Assembly (NCBI GenBank): GCA_049323835.1
Contig: JBMOOJ010000113.1
Span: forward strand, 6,204-70,203
Direction: 5' to 3'
Length of the DNA stretch: 64,000 nt
From: SG-bin9 sp049323835
Lineage (GTDB): Bacteria; Pseudomonadota; Alphaproteobacteria; Rhizobiales; Xanthobacteraceae
The translations under genes and the position numbers were made by a program. How positions within the stretch are numbered: position 1 is the first letter of the stretch; every line of letters starts with the position of its first letter. The notes under the pieces are model-generated. The model searched no databases and had not been told where the DNA came from. It saw nothing but the letters and a program-made list of their open reading frames with translations. Positions 17,134 through 27,860 of the stretch are shown here, piece by piece.

Positions 17134-18054
17134 ATGACGACGATTACCGCAGCGATGGTCAAGGATCTGCGCGAGAAGACCGGCGCAGGTATGATGGATT
17201 GCAAGCAGGCGCTCAACGAGACCGCGGGCGAACTGGAGGCCGCGATCGACTGGCTGCGCAAGAAGGGCTTGTCCAAGGCCGCCAAGAAGGCCGGCCGCGT
17301 CGCAGCGGAAGGTCTCATCGGCGCGATCACGTCGAACGGCAAGGGTGCGCTGGTGGAGGTCAACTCCGAGACCGACTTCGTTGCGCGCAACGAGCAGTTC
17401 CAGGGCCTTGTGAAGATGGTGGCGCAGGTCGCCCTCGAAGCGGGCAGCCTCGACGCCGTAAAGGCCGCGAAAGTCGGCTCGATCACCGTCGATCAGGCGA
17501 TTGCGGATGCGATCGCGACCATCGGCGAGAACATGACCCTGCGCCGTGTGGCCCATCTCTCGGTCGGTAAGGGTGTTGTCGCGAGCTACATCCACAACGC
17601 CGTAATCGACGGCCTCGGCAAGATGGGCGTGCTGGTCGCGCTTGAGTCGGGCGGCAAGGCCGACGAGTTGGCGGCGCTCGGCCGTCAGATCGCGATGCAT
17701 ATCGCCGCGTCGAATCCGCTCGCACTCGATGCAGCGGGCCTCGACCCCGAAGTGGTGCGCCGCGAAAAGGACGTGCTTGCGGACAAGTATCGCCAGCAGG
17801 GCAAGCCGGACAACGTGATTGAGAAGATCGTCGAGTCGGGCCTGAAGACCTACTACAAGGAGGTTTGCCTCCTCGAACAGGCGTTCATCCACGACAGCGG
17901 TAAATCGGTCGCGCAGGCGGTCAAGGAAGCTGAGGGCAAGGTTGGCGGCCCGGTGAAGATCACCGGTTTTGTGCGCTATGCTCTGGGCGAGGGAATCGAG
18001 AAGCAGGAATCCGATTTCGCCGCTGAAGTCGCTGCTGCTGCCGGACAGGCCTGA
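17134..18054 (+). CDS. tsf: Elongation factor Ts
   Basis: Guanine nucleotide exchange factor for EF-Tu, 306 residues. The N-terminal UBA-like module (MVKDLREKTGAGMMDCKQALNE) and the core motif ALVEVNSETDFVARNEQF are clear, as is the second subdomain (LLEQAFIHD, VGGPVKITGFVRYALGEG). The ATG at 17134 is the family start; the frame is open upstream to 17107. It follows rpsB and precedes pyrH, the standard bacterial order. Confidence 0.96.
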   Translation: MTTITAAMVKDLREKTGAGMMDCKQALNETAGELEAAIDWLRKKGLSKAAKKAGRVAAEGLIGAITSNGKGALVEVNSETDFVARNEQFQGLVKMVAQVALEAGSLDAVKAAKVGSITVDQAIADAIATIGENMTLRRVAHLSVGKGVVASYIHNAVIDGLGKMGVLVALESGGKADELAALGRQIAMHIAASNPLALDAAGLDPEVVRREKDVLADKYRQQGKPDNVIEKIVESGLKTYYKEVCLLEQAFIHDSGKSVAQAVKEAEGKVGGPVKITGFVRYALGEGIEKQESDFAAEVAAAAGQA

Positions 18055-18110
18055 GCGGAGACGTTACGACCGACCGGGATGGGCCGGAGCACGTTTGGAG
18101 CGACCACCTC

Positions 18111-18827
18111 ATGAGTGAACCGGCTTATCGTCGCGTTGTGGTCAAGGTCTCCGGCGAAGCGCTGAGCGGCGAGCACGGCTTTGGTATCGACCAGCCGACG
18201 ATGGACCGCATCGCCGGCGATCTGATCGCAGCAAAGAATCTCGGATGCGAGGTTGCCGTCGTCATCGGCGGCGGCAACATTTTCCGCGGCGTCGAGGTAT
18301 CGTCACGCGGGGTGTCGCGTCCGACCGGCGACACCATGGGTATGCTCGCCACCGTGATGAACTGCCTTGCCATGCAGGCGGCGCTCGAGCGGCGCGGCCA
18401 GCCCGCGCTGACGCTTTCGGCGTTCGTGATGCCTGAAATCTGCGAACTGTTCACGCGCCGCGCCGCGCACGCCGCGCTGGCCGCAGGGCGGATCATTCTG
18501 CTTGCCGGAGGCACCGGCAATCCGTTCTTCACGACCGACACGACGGCGGTCCTGCGTGCGGCGGAGATCGGGGCCCATGCGGTTTTGAAGGCGACCAATG
18601 TCGATGGCGTTTACAGTGCCGATCCAAAAAAAGACAAGTCTGCCAAACGGTTCGACCGGTTGACCCACTCGCAGGCGCTGGAGGGCGGATACAAGGTGAT
18701 GGACGCGACTGCGTTCGCGCTTGCCCGTGAGACCTCGCTGCCTATCATTGTGTTTTCTATCGCCGAGCCTGGCGCGATTGCCGCGGTTCTGGCCGGCTCT
18801 GGTCACGGAACAGTCGTGGCTGGATAA
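18111..18827 (+). CDS. pyrH: UMP kinase
   Basis: Hexameric kinase converting UMP to UDP, 238 residues of the amino acid kinase fold. Motifs include VVKVSGEALSGE at the N-terminus, VVIGGGNIFRGV, the TGNPFFTTDT nucleotide segment and ATNVDGVYSADPKK. It supplies UDP for UTP and sugar nucleotides, including those used by the envelope genes further along this cluster. Confidence 0.96.
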   Translation: MSEPAYRRVVVKVSGEALSGEHGFGIDQPTMDRIAGDLIAAKNLGCEVAVVIGGGNIFRGVEVSSRGVSRPTGDTMGMLATVMNCLAMQAALERRGQPALTLSAFVMPEICELFTRRAAHAALAAGRIILLAGGTGNPFFTTDTTAVLRAAEIGAHAVLKATNVDGVYSADPKKDKSAKRFDRLTHSQALEGGYKVMDATAFALARETSLPIIVFSIAEPGAIAAVLAGSGHGTVVAG

Positions 18828-18888
18828 CGAAGATTGTTCGGCGAATTGACCTGATTTGCCGCAGACGACGTCAGGGAGAAACAAGGTC

Positions 18889-19452
18889 ATGACGGCCGGG
18901 AAATTCGATATGGCTGACCTCAAGCGCCGCATGCAGGGCGCGGTCGGCGCGCTCAAGCACGAACTTGGCGGGCTTCGGACGGGGCGGGCTTCGGCCTCGA
19001 TGCTGGAACCTGTCCAGGTTGACGCCTATGGCACCCACATGCCGCTGAACCAGCTTGCGACTGTGAGTGTGCCTGAACCACGGATGATATCCGTGCAGGT
19101 CTGGGACAAGTCGATGGTGAAGGCTGTCGAGAAGGCCATCGTCGATTCCAACCTCGGCCTCAGCCCGGCGACGGAAGGTCAGGTGTTGCGTTTGCGGATT
19201 CCGGAACTGAACGAGGAGCGTCGCAAGGAACTGGTCAAGGTCGCGCACAAGTATGCGGAGGCGGCCAAGGTCGCGGTACGCCATGTTCGGCGCGACGGCC
19301 TCGATGTGCTGAAGAAGCTTGAGAAGAACCACGAGATTTCCGAGGATGAGCAAGAACGGCTCGCCGGCGACGTGCAGAAAGCAACCGATGGCACGGTAAC
19401 TGAGATCGATCAGCTCCTTGCATCCAAGGAAAAGGAAATCCTCACGGTTTGA
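18889..19452 (+). CDS. frr: Ribosome recycling factor
   Basis: Releases ribosomes from mRNA after termination, together with EF-G. The 187-residue protein shows the family core: LRTGRASASMLEPVQVDAYG, the VWDKSMVKAVEKAI stretch, and RIPELNEERRKELVKVAHKYAE. The ATG at 18889 has GGGAGAA upstream. The C-terminus (TEIDQLLASKEKEILTV) is complete. Confidence 0.96.
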   Translation: MTAGKFDMADLKRRMQGAVGALKHELGGLRTGRASASMLEPVQVDAYGTHMPLNQLATVSVPEPRMISVQVWDKSMVKAVEKAIVDSNLGLSPATEGQVLRLRIPELNEERRKELVKVAHKYAEAAKVAVRHVRRDGLDVLKKLEKNHEISEDEQERLAGDVQKATDGTVTEIDQLLASKEKEILTV

Positions 19453-19527
19453 CGGGTGTCCGCTGGCGCGGGCTGATGAGGAGAGCGGCATTGCGCAAGA
19501 GGGGCTTTGCGCGTGCCAGAGGACCGG

Positions 19528-20289
19528 ATGATGTCGAACGTTGCGCTGCCAACGCCTGAGCGGTCGGATCGCCCCGATCCGCCGGCGCATGTTGCGATCA
19601 TCATGGACGGCAATGGCCGCTGGGCCGCGGCGCGCGGGTTGCCGCGGGTCGAAGGCCATCGCCGCGGCGTCGAAGCGCTGCGCCGCGTTGTGCGTGCCGC
19701 CGGCGAACTCGGCATTCGCTACCTGACGATCTTCTCTTTCTCGTCCGAGAACTGGTCGCGCCCGGCAAGCGAGATCGGCGATCTGTTCGGGCTGCTGCGG
19801 CGCTTCATCCGCAACGATCTTGCGCAGCTCCATGCAGAGGGTGTGCGCGTGCGGGTGATCGGCGAGCGCGCGGGACTGGAGTCCGATATCGTTTCGCTGC
19901 TGACCGAGGCAGAAGAACTGACGCGCGCCAACACCAACATGAACCTTATTGTCGCGTTCAACTACGGGTCGCGGCAGGAGATAGCCAACGCGGCGCAAAA
20001 ACTTGCCCGCGAGGTTGCCGAAGGCAAACGCGATCCGGCCTCGATCACGCCCGAAGCGCTCGGCCATACGCTCGATACCGACGGCGTTCCCGATCCCGAC
20101 CTGATCATCCGCACCAGCGGCGAGCAGCGGCTCTCGAACTTCCTGATGTGGCAGGCGGCGTACAGCGAACTGGTATTCGTGCCGGTGCATTGGCCCGACT
20201 TCGACGGCGCGGCACTGCGCAACGCGATCGAGGAGTACGGCCGCCGCGAGCGGCGCTTCGGCGGGCTCGCCGCAAAAGCCGGATCGTAA
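19528..20289 (+). CDS. uppS: Undecaprenyl diphosphate synthase
   Basis: Cis-prenyltransferase that makes the C55 lipid carrier for peptidoglycan and O-antigen units, 253 residues. The catalytic HVAIIMDGNGRWAAARGLPR segment holds the essential Asp, YLTIFSFSSENWSRP follows, and the C-terminal DLIIRTSGEQRLSNFLMWQ and ELVF.P.HWPDF motifs are intact. AGAGGA lies just before a tandem ATGATG start. Confidence 0.95.
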   Translation: MMSNVALPTPERSDRPDPPAHVAIIMDGNGRWAAARGLPRVEGHRRGVEALRRVVRAAGELGIRYLTIFSFSSENWSRPASEIGDLFGLLRRFIRNDLAQLHAEGVRVRVIGERAGLESDIVSLLTEAEELTRANTNMNLIVAFNYGSRQEIANAAQKLAREVAEGKRDPASITPEALGHTLDTDGVPDPDLIIRTSGEQRLSNFLMWQAAYSELVFVPVHWPDFDGAALRNAIEEYGRRERRFGGLAAKAGS

Positions 20290-20294
20290 GCCTC

Positions 20295-21140
<846 letters not shown>

Positions 21141-21144
21141 TACG

Positions 21145-22368
21145 ATGAGTGCAGTTCCTCTCCGCAAGAATGGCGCCGCCGCAACCGGCGAGCGCGTGGT
21201 TTCGGTGCTCGGCGCGACCGGATCGATCGGCGACAGCACGATGGATCTGATCCGGCTTGGCAAGGACCGGTATCGCGTCGAGGCGATTACCGCGCATCAG
21301 AACGTGGACGCGCTTGCGAAACTCGCGCGCGAGTTCAACGTGCGCTTTGCGGCGCTTGCCGACGCCTCGAAACTCGGCGCGTTGCGCGACGCGCTCGCCG
21401 GTACTGGCATCGAATGCGGCGCGGGCGAGAGTGCGATCGTGGAAGCGGCGGCGCGTCCTGCCGACTGGATCATGGCGGCGGTAAGCGGTGCGGCTGGTCT
21501 CAAGCCGGCGCTTGCGGCCGTCGATCGCGGCACGACGATCGCGCTCGCCAACAAGGAATGTCTTGTTTGCGCCGGCGACATCTTCATGCAGCGCGCGGCG
21601 AAGGCCGGTGCGCTGGTGTTGCCGGCGGACTCCGAGCACAATGCTCTGTTTCAGGCGCTTGGTTCAGGCAACCGCGAAGAACTGACGCGCGTCATCATCA
21701 CGGCCTCCGGTGGTCCCTTCCGCACCTGGGCCGTAGCCGACATCGAGAATGCGACGCTCGAACAGGCGCTGAAACATCCAAACTGGAGCATGGGTCAGAA
21801 GATCACCATCGATTCCGCCTCGATGATGAACAAGGGCCTCGAAGTCATCGAAGCCTCGTATCTGTTCGCGCTGGCGCCGGATGAAATCGATGTGCTCGTT
21901 CATCCGCAGTCGATCATCCACGGGATGGTCGAGTTTTCCGACCGGTCCGTGGTGGCGCAGCTTGGCGCGCCGGACATGCGGATTCCGATCGCGCACTGTC
22001 TCGGCTGGCCCGAGCGGATCAGCGGCCCGTCGCAGAAGCTCGATCTCGCGAAGATCGGCCAGCTCACGTTCGAGGTTCCCGATTTCGCGCGGTTCCCCGG
22101 GTTGCGGCTGGCCTATGACGCGCTGCGGGCCGGGAACGGCGCAACAACGGTGTACAACGCAGCGAACGAGGTGGCGGTCGCGGCGTTCATCGGCCAGAAG
22201 ATCCGCTTCGGGGCGATCGCGCGTCTCGTCGAGGCGACGATGAACGCGATGGTCAGCAATGGCTCCGCGAGCACGCCCGCCAGCGCCGACGACGCACTCG
22301 CTGTTGACCATAATGCGCGAAAAACCGCGGAAGCCCTCTTGCCTCAAATTGCCTTAAAGGCATCCTAA
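21145..22368 (+). CDS. dxr: 1-deoxy-D-xylulose 5-phosphate reductoisomerase
   Basis: First committed enzyme of the MEP isoprenoid pathway, NADPH- and metal-dependent, 407 residues. Key segments are VLGATGSIGDSTMDLI (NADPH binding), ALANKECLVCAG, LPADSEHNALFQ, TASGGPFR and the catalytic HPNWSMGQKITIDSASMMNKGLE. It feeds isoprenoid precursors to uppS upstream. The start lies four bases after the cdsA stop. Confidence 0.96.
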   Translation: MSAVPLRKNGAAATGERVVSVLGATGSIGDSTMDLIRLGKDRYRVEAITAHQNVDALAKLAREFNVRFAALADASKLGALRDALAGTGIECGAGESAIVEAAARPADWIMAAVSGAAGLKPALAAVDRGTTIALANKECLVCAGDIFMQRAAKAGALVLPADSEHNALFQALGSGNREELTRVIITASGGPFRTWAVADIENATLEQALKHPNWSMGQKITIDSASMMNKGLEVIEASYLFALAPDEIDVLVHPQSIIHGMVEFSDRSVVAQLGAPDMRIPIAHCLGWPERISGPSQKLDLAKIGQLTFEVPDFARFPGLRLAYDALRAGNGATTVYNAANEVAVAAFIGQKIRFGAIARLVEATMNAMVSNGSASTPASADDALAVDHNARKTAEALLPQIALKAS

Positions 22369-22411
22369 CCAGTTGGGGACAGGGCCTCCGGCTCTAGTTG
22401 AGGGGATCGGA

Positions 22412-23563
22412 ATGGCCGACATTTTCATGAGCAGTTTCAGCACGTTGACCGGCGGCATCGTCGGTTACGTGATCCCGTTCCTGTTCGTGCTGACGGTCGT
22501 CGTATTCTTCCATGAACTTGGCCATTTTCTTGTCGCCCGCTGGGCAGGCGTGAAGGTTCTGACTTTTTCACTCGGCTTCGGTCCGGAGATCGCCGGCTTC
22601 AACGACAAGCATGGAACGCGGTGGAAGATTTCCGCGATCCCGCTTGGCGGCTACGTGAAGTTTTTCGGCGACGAGAGCGAGGCATCGACGCCGTCCACTG
22701 AAACGCTTGGTCGGATGAGCGCCGAAGAGCGTTCCTACAGTTTCCATCACAAGAAAGTCGGCCCGCGTGCGGCGATCGTTGCTGCCGGACCGATCGCGAA
22801 CTTCCTGCTGGCGATCGTGATCTTCAGCGTCATGTTTATGGTCCTCGGCAAGCCGAGCACGTCAGCGCGCGTCGATAGCGTGCAGGCGGGAAGTGCCGCT
22901 GCCGCAGCGGGTTTTCAATCCGGCGACCTCATCACGGCGATCGATGGTCAGGTGATCGACAGCTTCTCGGACATGCAGCGCATCGTCGGCACCAAGGCCG
23001 GACAAAAGCTGACCTTCGAGGTGAAGCGCGACTCCCAGGCACTGACTCTGACGGCAACGCCTGAGCTGCGCGAGGTCAAGGACTCGTTCGGCAACGTCCA
23101 TCGCCTCGGCGTGCTCGGCATCAGCCGCGCGACATCCGCTGGCGATACCGTCACCCAGCCGGTCAGTCCGCCGGCCGCGGTCTGGCTCGGCGTCAAGGAA
23201 ACCTGGTTCGTCATCGATCGCACGTTCTCCTACGTTGGCGGGGTTTTCACCGGACGCGAGGCCGCCGATCAGGTCGGTGGCCCGATCCGGATTGCCCAGA
23301 TTTCCGGGCAGGTCGCGACCATCGGCCTGACCGCGCTGATTCACCTGGCCGCGGTGCTGTCGATCTCGATTGGCCTGCTGAACCTCTTTCCGGTGCCGCT
23401 CCTCGATGGTGGTCACCTTTTGTTCTATGCAGTCGAGGCCGTGCGTGGAAAGCCGCTGTCTGAACGCGCCCAGGAACTGGGATTCCGGATCGGCCTGGCG
23501 CTGGTGCTGATGCTGATGGTTTTCGCGACCTACAACGACTTCAAGCATCTGGCTGCATCGTAG
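22412..23563 (+). CDS. rseP: Site-2 intramembrane zinc protease
   Basis: Inner membrane metalloprotease that cleaves transmembrane anti-sigma factors and other peptides. In 383 residues it has the zinc motif HELGH at 34-38 in the first membrane helix, one central PDZ domain (VDSVQAGSAAAAAGFQSGDLITAIDG) and the second site NLFPVPLLDGGHLLFY near the C-terminus. E. coli RseP has two PDZ domains; one is usual here. The ATG at 22412 follows GAGGGGATCGG. Confidence 0.94.
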   Translation: MADIFMSSFSTLTGGIVGYVIPFLFVLTVVVFFHELGHFLVARWAGVKVLTFSLGFGPEIAGFNDKHGTRWKISAIPLGGYVKFFGDESEASTPSTETLGRMSAEERSYSFHHKKVGPRAAIVAAGPIANFLLAIVIFSVMFMVLGKPSTSARVDSVQAGSAAAAAGFQSGDLITAIDGQVIDSFSDMQRIVGTKAGQKLTFEVKRDSQALTLTATPELREVKDSFGNVHRLGVLGISRATSAGDTVTQPVSPPAAVWLGVKETWFVIDRTFSYVGGVFTGREAADQVGGPIRIAQISGQVATIGLTALIHLAAVLSISIGLLNLFPVPLLDGGHLLFYAVEAVRGKPLSERAQELGFRIGLALVLMLMVFATYNDFKHLAAS

Positions 23564-23777
23564 GGTTGCGAGGGGTATTTTCCATGCGTGGCCGATAGGC
23601 AACGTCTTGGAAAGAAACTTGAATTGCGCGGCCAAAAGCCGGTTTGCCCCCCGGGGGAAATTGGCTACAAGCAGTGCAACAATCGAGAATCTGTCGACGC
23701 CTGTGGGGGCTGGTCGGCGGCACAGGGGAATTTCAGGGCGTCTTGGCGCCCTCCGGAATGATAAGGGCGCGTTGCGC

Positions 23778-26282
23778 ATGATGGTGGGAATGCGAGTGCT
23801 ACGGGGCGGTTTGACCGCTGCCCTTCTGGTGGCTAGTTTGTCTGTTGCCACCGTGGCGACGGGGATTGCTGTGTCGGGCGTTGCGGTCGCGCAGACTGCC
23901 GCGTCTGTCGTTGTGGAAGGCAACCGCCGGGTGGATTCCGACACCATCCGTTCCTATTTCAAGCCCGGCCCGAGCGGCCGCCTCGACGTCGCCAGCATCG
24001 ACGACGCGCTGAAGGCCCTGATCGCGACCGGTCTGTTCGCGGACGTGAAGATCAACAACGTCGGCGGCCGTATCGTCGTCACCGTGGTCGAGAATCAGGT
24101 CATCAATCGCGTTGCCTTCGAGGGTAACAAGAAGATCAAGGACGACCAGCTCAGCCTTGAAGTGCAGTCGAAGCCGCGCGGCACCTTCTCGCGCGCGACG
24201 GTTCAGGCCGACACGCTGCGCATCGCCGAAATCTATCGCCGGTCGGGCCGCTTCGACGTGCGCGTCGAGCCGAAGATCGTCGAGCAGCCGAACAACCGCG
24301 TCGATCTGATCTTCGAGGTGACCGAAGGCGCCAAGACCGGCGTCAAGTCGATTGAGTTCATCGGCAACAAGGCGTTTTCGTCCTATCGTCTGAAGGACAT
24401 CATCAAGACGCGCGAATCCAACATCCTGAGCTTCCTCGCGTCCGGCGACCTCTACGATCCGGACCGGGTCGAAGCCGATCGCGACCTGATTCGCCGCTAC
24501 TACCTCAAGAACGGCTACGCCGACGTGCAGGTCATCGCGGCGCTCACCGAGTTCGACCCCGAGAAAAAGGGTTTCATCGTCACCTTCACCATCGAAGAGG
24601 GCGAGCAGTATCGCGTCGGTTCGGTCGACTATCAGACCAGCATTGCGGGCCTCGATGCCAACTATTTCCGCTCGTTCTCCCGCATCGGAGCGGGCTCGGT
24701 CTACAATGCCGAAGCGGTGGAAAAGTCCGTCGAGGAAATGACCATCGAGGCCTCGCGCCGCGGGTACGCTTTCGCGCAAGTCCGGCCGCGCGGTGAGCGC
24801 AATACGGCAGCCCGTACCGTTTCGATCGTGTTCGTGGTCGAGGAGGGCGCGCGCGTCTACATCGAGCGGATCAACGTCCGCGGCAACACCCGCACACGCG
24901 ATTACGTCATCCGCCGCGAGTTCGACGTCGCCGAAGGCGATGCCTACAACCGTGCGCTGGTAGATCGCGCCGAGCGGCGCCTGAAGAACCTTGACTTCTT
25001 CAAGTCGGTGAAGATCGGAACCGAGCCGGGCTCGTCGACCGACCGCGTGGTGCTGAACGTCGATCTTGAAGAGAAGTCGACCGGCGACTTCTCCGTGTCG
25101 GGCGGCTACTCGAGCGCAGACGGTCTGCTTGGCGAAGTCAGCATCTCGGAGAAGAACCTGCTCGGCCGCGGCCTGTTTGCGCGAGCAGCGCTCCAGTACG
25201 GCCAGCGCGCGCGCGGCTACACGTTGTCTTTCGTGGAGCCTTATCTGTTCGACTATCGCGTGGCGCTCGGCCTCGACGTGTTCCAGCGTGAACAGCTCGC
25301 CTCGCGCTTCCAGTCCTTCAATACCAAGACGGTCGGCTTCAGCCCGCGGCTGGGCTTCACGCTGCGCGAAGATCTGGCGCTGCAGGTGCGCTACTCGTTC
25401 TACCGCCAGGAAATCACGCTGCCTGCGCAGCTGCGGAACTGTAACAATCCCGGCTCGCCGCTGGCGCTCGCCGGCGTGCCGGTCTTGCCAACCCCCTTGT
25501 ACAACAACACCTTGGGCGGAATTGCAGATTTCAATACGGCATTCAATCTGAGCTGCTACGTCGATGGCGAATCTTCGCTGCCGATCCGCCAGGAGCTCGC
25601 CAAGGGCTCGACCAATACGTCGCTGGTCGGCTACACGCTGATCTACAACACCCTCGACAGCAACAAGGATCCCACCTCGGGCCTCCTGCTTGACTTCAAG
25701 CAGGACTTCGCTGGCCTTGGCGGCGACGTGCGCTTCATCCGCACCCAGTTCGACGGCAAGTACTACAGCCCACTGCCGTTTGACCTTGTCGGCGTGCTGC
25801 GCCTTCAGGCTGGTAACATCTCCGGTATCGGCAAGGACCTGCGCATGCTGGATCACTTCCAGATGGGCCCGAACCTGGTCCGCGGCTTCGCGCCCGCCGG
25901 TATCGGTCCGCGCGACATCACGTTCGGCTCGACCAACGACGCGCTCGGCGGCACGACCTACTTTGGTGCATCGGCGGAAATCCAGGTTCCATTCTTCTTC
26001 CTGCCCAAGGAAGTTGGCCTGAAGGGCGCGCTCTATGCCGACGCCGGCACCGTGTTCGACTACAAGGGACCGACGCAGAACGTGCCCACGGGCGAAGTCG
26101 GGCCGTTCGGTCTGATCAAGACCTCGAACTCCGAGGATCGCAAGATCCGCAGCTCGGTCGGCGCCGGCATTATCTGGGCGTCGCCGTTCGGCCCGCTGCG
26201 CTTCGACTATTCGATCCCGCTGACCAAGGGCAAGTTCGACCGCGTCCAGGAATTCCGTTTCGGCGGCGGTACCTCGTTCTGA
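23778..26282 (+). CDS. bamA: Outer membrane protein assembly factor BamA
   Basis: Essential Omp85 protein that inserts beta-barrel proteins into the outer membrane. A signal peptide (AALLVASLSVATVATGIAVS...VAVAQ) precedes five POTRA repeats (residues about 45-430) and a C-terminal 16-strand barrel with the VRGF motif (LVRGFAPAGIGPRD) and the terminal strand FRFGGGTSF ending in Phe. At 834 residues it is somewhat longer than E. coli BamA, with an extra Cys-containing loop (NCNNPG ... LSCYVDGE). Tandem in-frame ATGs at 23778 and 23781 are the best start; the frame is open to 23607. Confidence 0.95.
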   Translation: MMVGMRVLRGGLTAALLVASLSVATVATGIAVSGVAVAQTAASVVVEGNRRVDSDTIRSYFKPGPSGRLDVASIDDALKALIATGLFADVKINNVGGRIVVTVVENQVINRVAFEGNKKIKDDQLSLEVQSKPRGTFSRATVQADTLRIAEIYRRSGRFDVRVEPKIVEQPNNRVDLIFEVTEGAKTGVKSIEFIGNKAFSSYRLKDIIKTRESNILSFLASGDLYDPDRVEADRDLIRRYYLKNGYADVQVIAALTEFDPEKKGFIVTFTIEEGEQYRVGSVDYQTSIAGLDANYFRSFSRIGAGSVYNAEAVEKSVEEMTIEASRRGYAFAQVRPRGERNTAARTVSIVFVVEEGARVYIERINVRGNTRTRDYVIRREFDVAEGDAYNRALVDRAERRLKNLDFFKSVKIGTEPGSSTDRVVLNVDLEEKSTGDFSVSGGYSSADGLLGEVSISEKNLLGRGLFARAALQYGQRARGYTLSFVEPYLFDYRVALGLDVFQREQLASRFQSFNTKTVGFSPRLGFTLREDLALQVRYSFYRQEITLPAQLRNCNNPGSPLALAGVPVLPTPLYNNTLGGIADFNTAFNLSCYVDGESSLPIRQELAKGSTNTSLVGYTLIYNTLDSNKDPTSGLLLDFKQDFAGLGGDVRFIRTQFDGKYYSPLPFDLVGVLRLQAGNISGIGKDLRMLDHFQMGPNLVRGFAPAGIGPRDITFGSTNDALGGTTYFGASAEIQVPFFFLPKEVGLKGALYADAGTVFDYKGPTQNVPTGEVGPFGLIKTSNSEDRKIRSSVGAGIIWASPFGPLRFDYSIPLTKGKFDRVQEFRFGGGTSF

Positions 26283-26314
26283 TCTCGACCACGAACCGGA
26301 TTGCGGTGGGTGGA

Positions 26315-27400
26315 ATGGTGCAACCCACGTTTCTGAAGCAACCTTCGTGGTCGACGCTTGCGGAGATCGCAGCGCTTGCAAAGGCCGAGCTCGGCGATCC
26401 CAGCCGGGCCGGGCAGAAGGTGCGCGATGTAGCCGCCGTCGACCTCGCCGGGCCGATGCACGTCACCTTTTTCGACAATCGCAAGTATGAAGCGCAACTC
26501 GCACGCACGCATGCCGGCGCTTGCCTTGTTTCGCCCGAGCTTGAGGCGCGGGTGCCGGCGCACGTCGCCGTGCTGCGGGTCGGCAACCCGTATCGTGCGT
26601 TCGTCTCCATCGCCCGCAGCCTGCACGCCGACAGCCTGCGTCCGGCTTCATCCTTTGATCAGGAGGGCGTGGCGCCGACGGCGATTGTCCATCCCACCGC
26701 ATGGCTCGAGGACGGCGTCACCGTCGACCCGCTCGCCGTGATCGGTCCGAACGCCGAGGTCGGCTCCGGTACCGTGATTGGCTCCGGGGCAGTGATCGGC
26801 CCCTCGGTGACGATCGGGAGGGACTGCAGCATCGGCGCGGGAGCCTCGCTGCTCCACGCGATGGTCGGCAACGGGGTGATCATCCATCCCGGATGCCGGA
26901 TCGGCCAGGACGGCTATGGCTTCGTTCCCGGAGCGAGGGGGCACACCAAAGTTCCCCAGATCGGCCGCGTCATCATTCAGAACGACGTCGAGATCGGCGC
27001 CGGCACCACCATCGACCGCGGTGCGCTGCGCGACACGGTCATCGGCGAGGGCAGCAAAATCGACAACCTCGTCCAGATCGGCCACAATGTTGTCATCGGC
27101 CGTCACTGCATCGTGGTCAGTCAGTCCGGCATCGCGGGAAGTTCGACACTGGGCGATGGTGTGGTGCTGGGCGCCCGGGTCGGCGTGAGCGATCACGCCC
27201 TGATCGGCGACGGTGCGCAGATCGCAGCCCGTTCGAGCGTGGTTGGTGAAATTCCGCCCGGCGTGCGCTGGGGTGGGTCGCCGGCCAAACCGATGAAGCA
27301 GTTTCTGCGCGAGCTGTTCGCGGTGGAGCGTCTGGGGCGGGAGAGTGGCGGCGGTTCGAAAGCGCGGGCCGGAAAGACGGAGACTGAGGGGCGGGAGTAA
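26315..27400 (+). CDS. lpxD: UDP-3-O-(3-hydroxyacyl)glucosamine N-acyltransferase
   Basis: Third enzyme of lipid A synthesis, adding the N-linked acyl chain. The 361-residue protein has the N-terminal UDP-binding domain followed by a left-handed beta-helix of hexapeptide repeats (VIGPNAEVGSGTVIGSGAVI and onward). The catalytic His lies in LVQIGHNVVIG. The Lys/Gly/Arg-rich tail after residue 335 looks disordered. The TAA stop overlaps the ATG of fabZ. Confidence 0.95.
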   Translation: MVQPTFLKQPSWSTLAEIAALAKAELGDPSRAGQKVRDVAAVDLAGPMHVTFFDNRKYEAQLARTHAGACLVSPELEARVPAHVAVLRVGNPYRAFVSIARSLHADSLRPASSFDQEGVAPTAIVHPTAWLEDGVTVDPLAVIGPNAEVGSGTVIGSGAVIGPSVTIGRDCSIGAGASLLHAMVGNGVIIHPGCRIGQDGYGFVPGARGHTKVPQIGRVIIQNDVEIGAGTTIDRGALRDTVIGEGSKIDNLVQIGHNVVIGRHCIVVSQSGIAGSSTLGDGVVLGARVGVSDHALIGDGAQIAARSSVVGEIPPGVRWGGSPAKPMKQFLRELFAVERLGRESGGGSKARAGKTETEGRE

Positions 27401-27852
27401 TGGAGCTGTCAACCACCGTCGAGACCGCGGACATCGCCCTCATCCTGAAGACGCTGCCGCATCGTTATCCGTTCCTGCTGATCGATCGCGTCATCAACAT
27501 CGGTGATGATTTCAGCGGCGTCGGCATCAAGAACGTCACCATCAATGAGCCGCAGTTCGCCGGGCACTTCCCGGATCGCCCGGTCTATCCGGGTGTCCTG
27601 ATGATCGAGGGCATGGCGCAGACGGCCGGCGTGATCGGCATCATGGCGATGAAGGAAAACAAGCCGCGGGCGGTGTATTTCCTCACCGTCGACAAGTGCA
27701 AGTTCCGCAAGCCCGTAATCCCGGGCGACACGATCGAGTATCATATGAAGTACATCAACCGCAAAAGGGCGATGTGGTGGTACTACGGCGAGGCGCGCGT
27801 CAACGGCGTCGTCGCAGCACAAGCCGAAGTCGGCGCCATGCTGGCGGACTGA
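27400..27852 (+). CDS. fabZ: 3-hydroxyacyl-[acyl-carrier-protein] dehydratase FabZ
   Basis: Hot-dog fold dehydratase of fatty acid elongation, 150 residues. The signature LPHRYPFLLIDRV holds the catalytic His, and FAGHFPDRPVYPGVLMIEGMAQ holds the active-site Glu. It competes with lpxA for 3-hydroxyacyl-ACP, so its position between lpxD and lpxA (overlapping the lpxD stop) fits coordinated fatty acid and lipid A synthesis. Confidence 0.96.
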   Translation: MELSTTVETADIALILKTLPHRYPFLLIDRVINIGDDFSGVGIKNVTINEPQFAGHFPDRPVYPGVLMIEGMAQTAGVIGIMAMKENKPRAVYFLTVDKCKFRKPVIPGDTIEYHMKYINRKRAMWWYYGEARVNGVVAAQAEVGAMLAD

Positions 27853-27860
27853 CGAGCGTC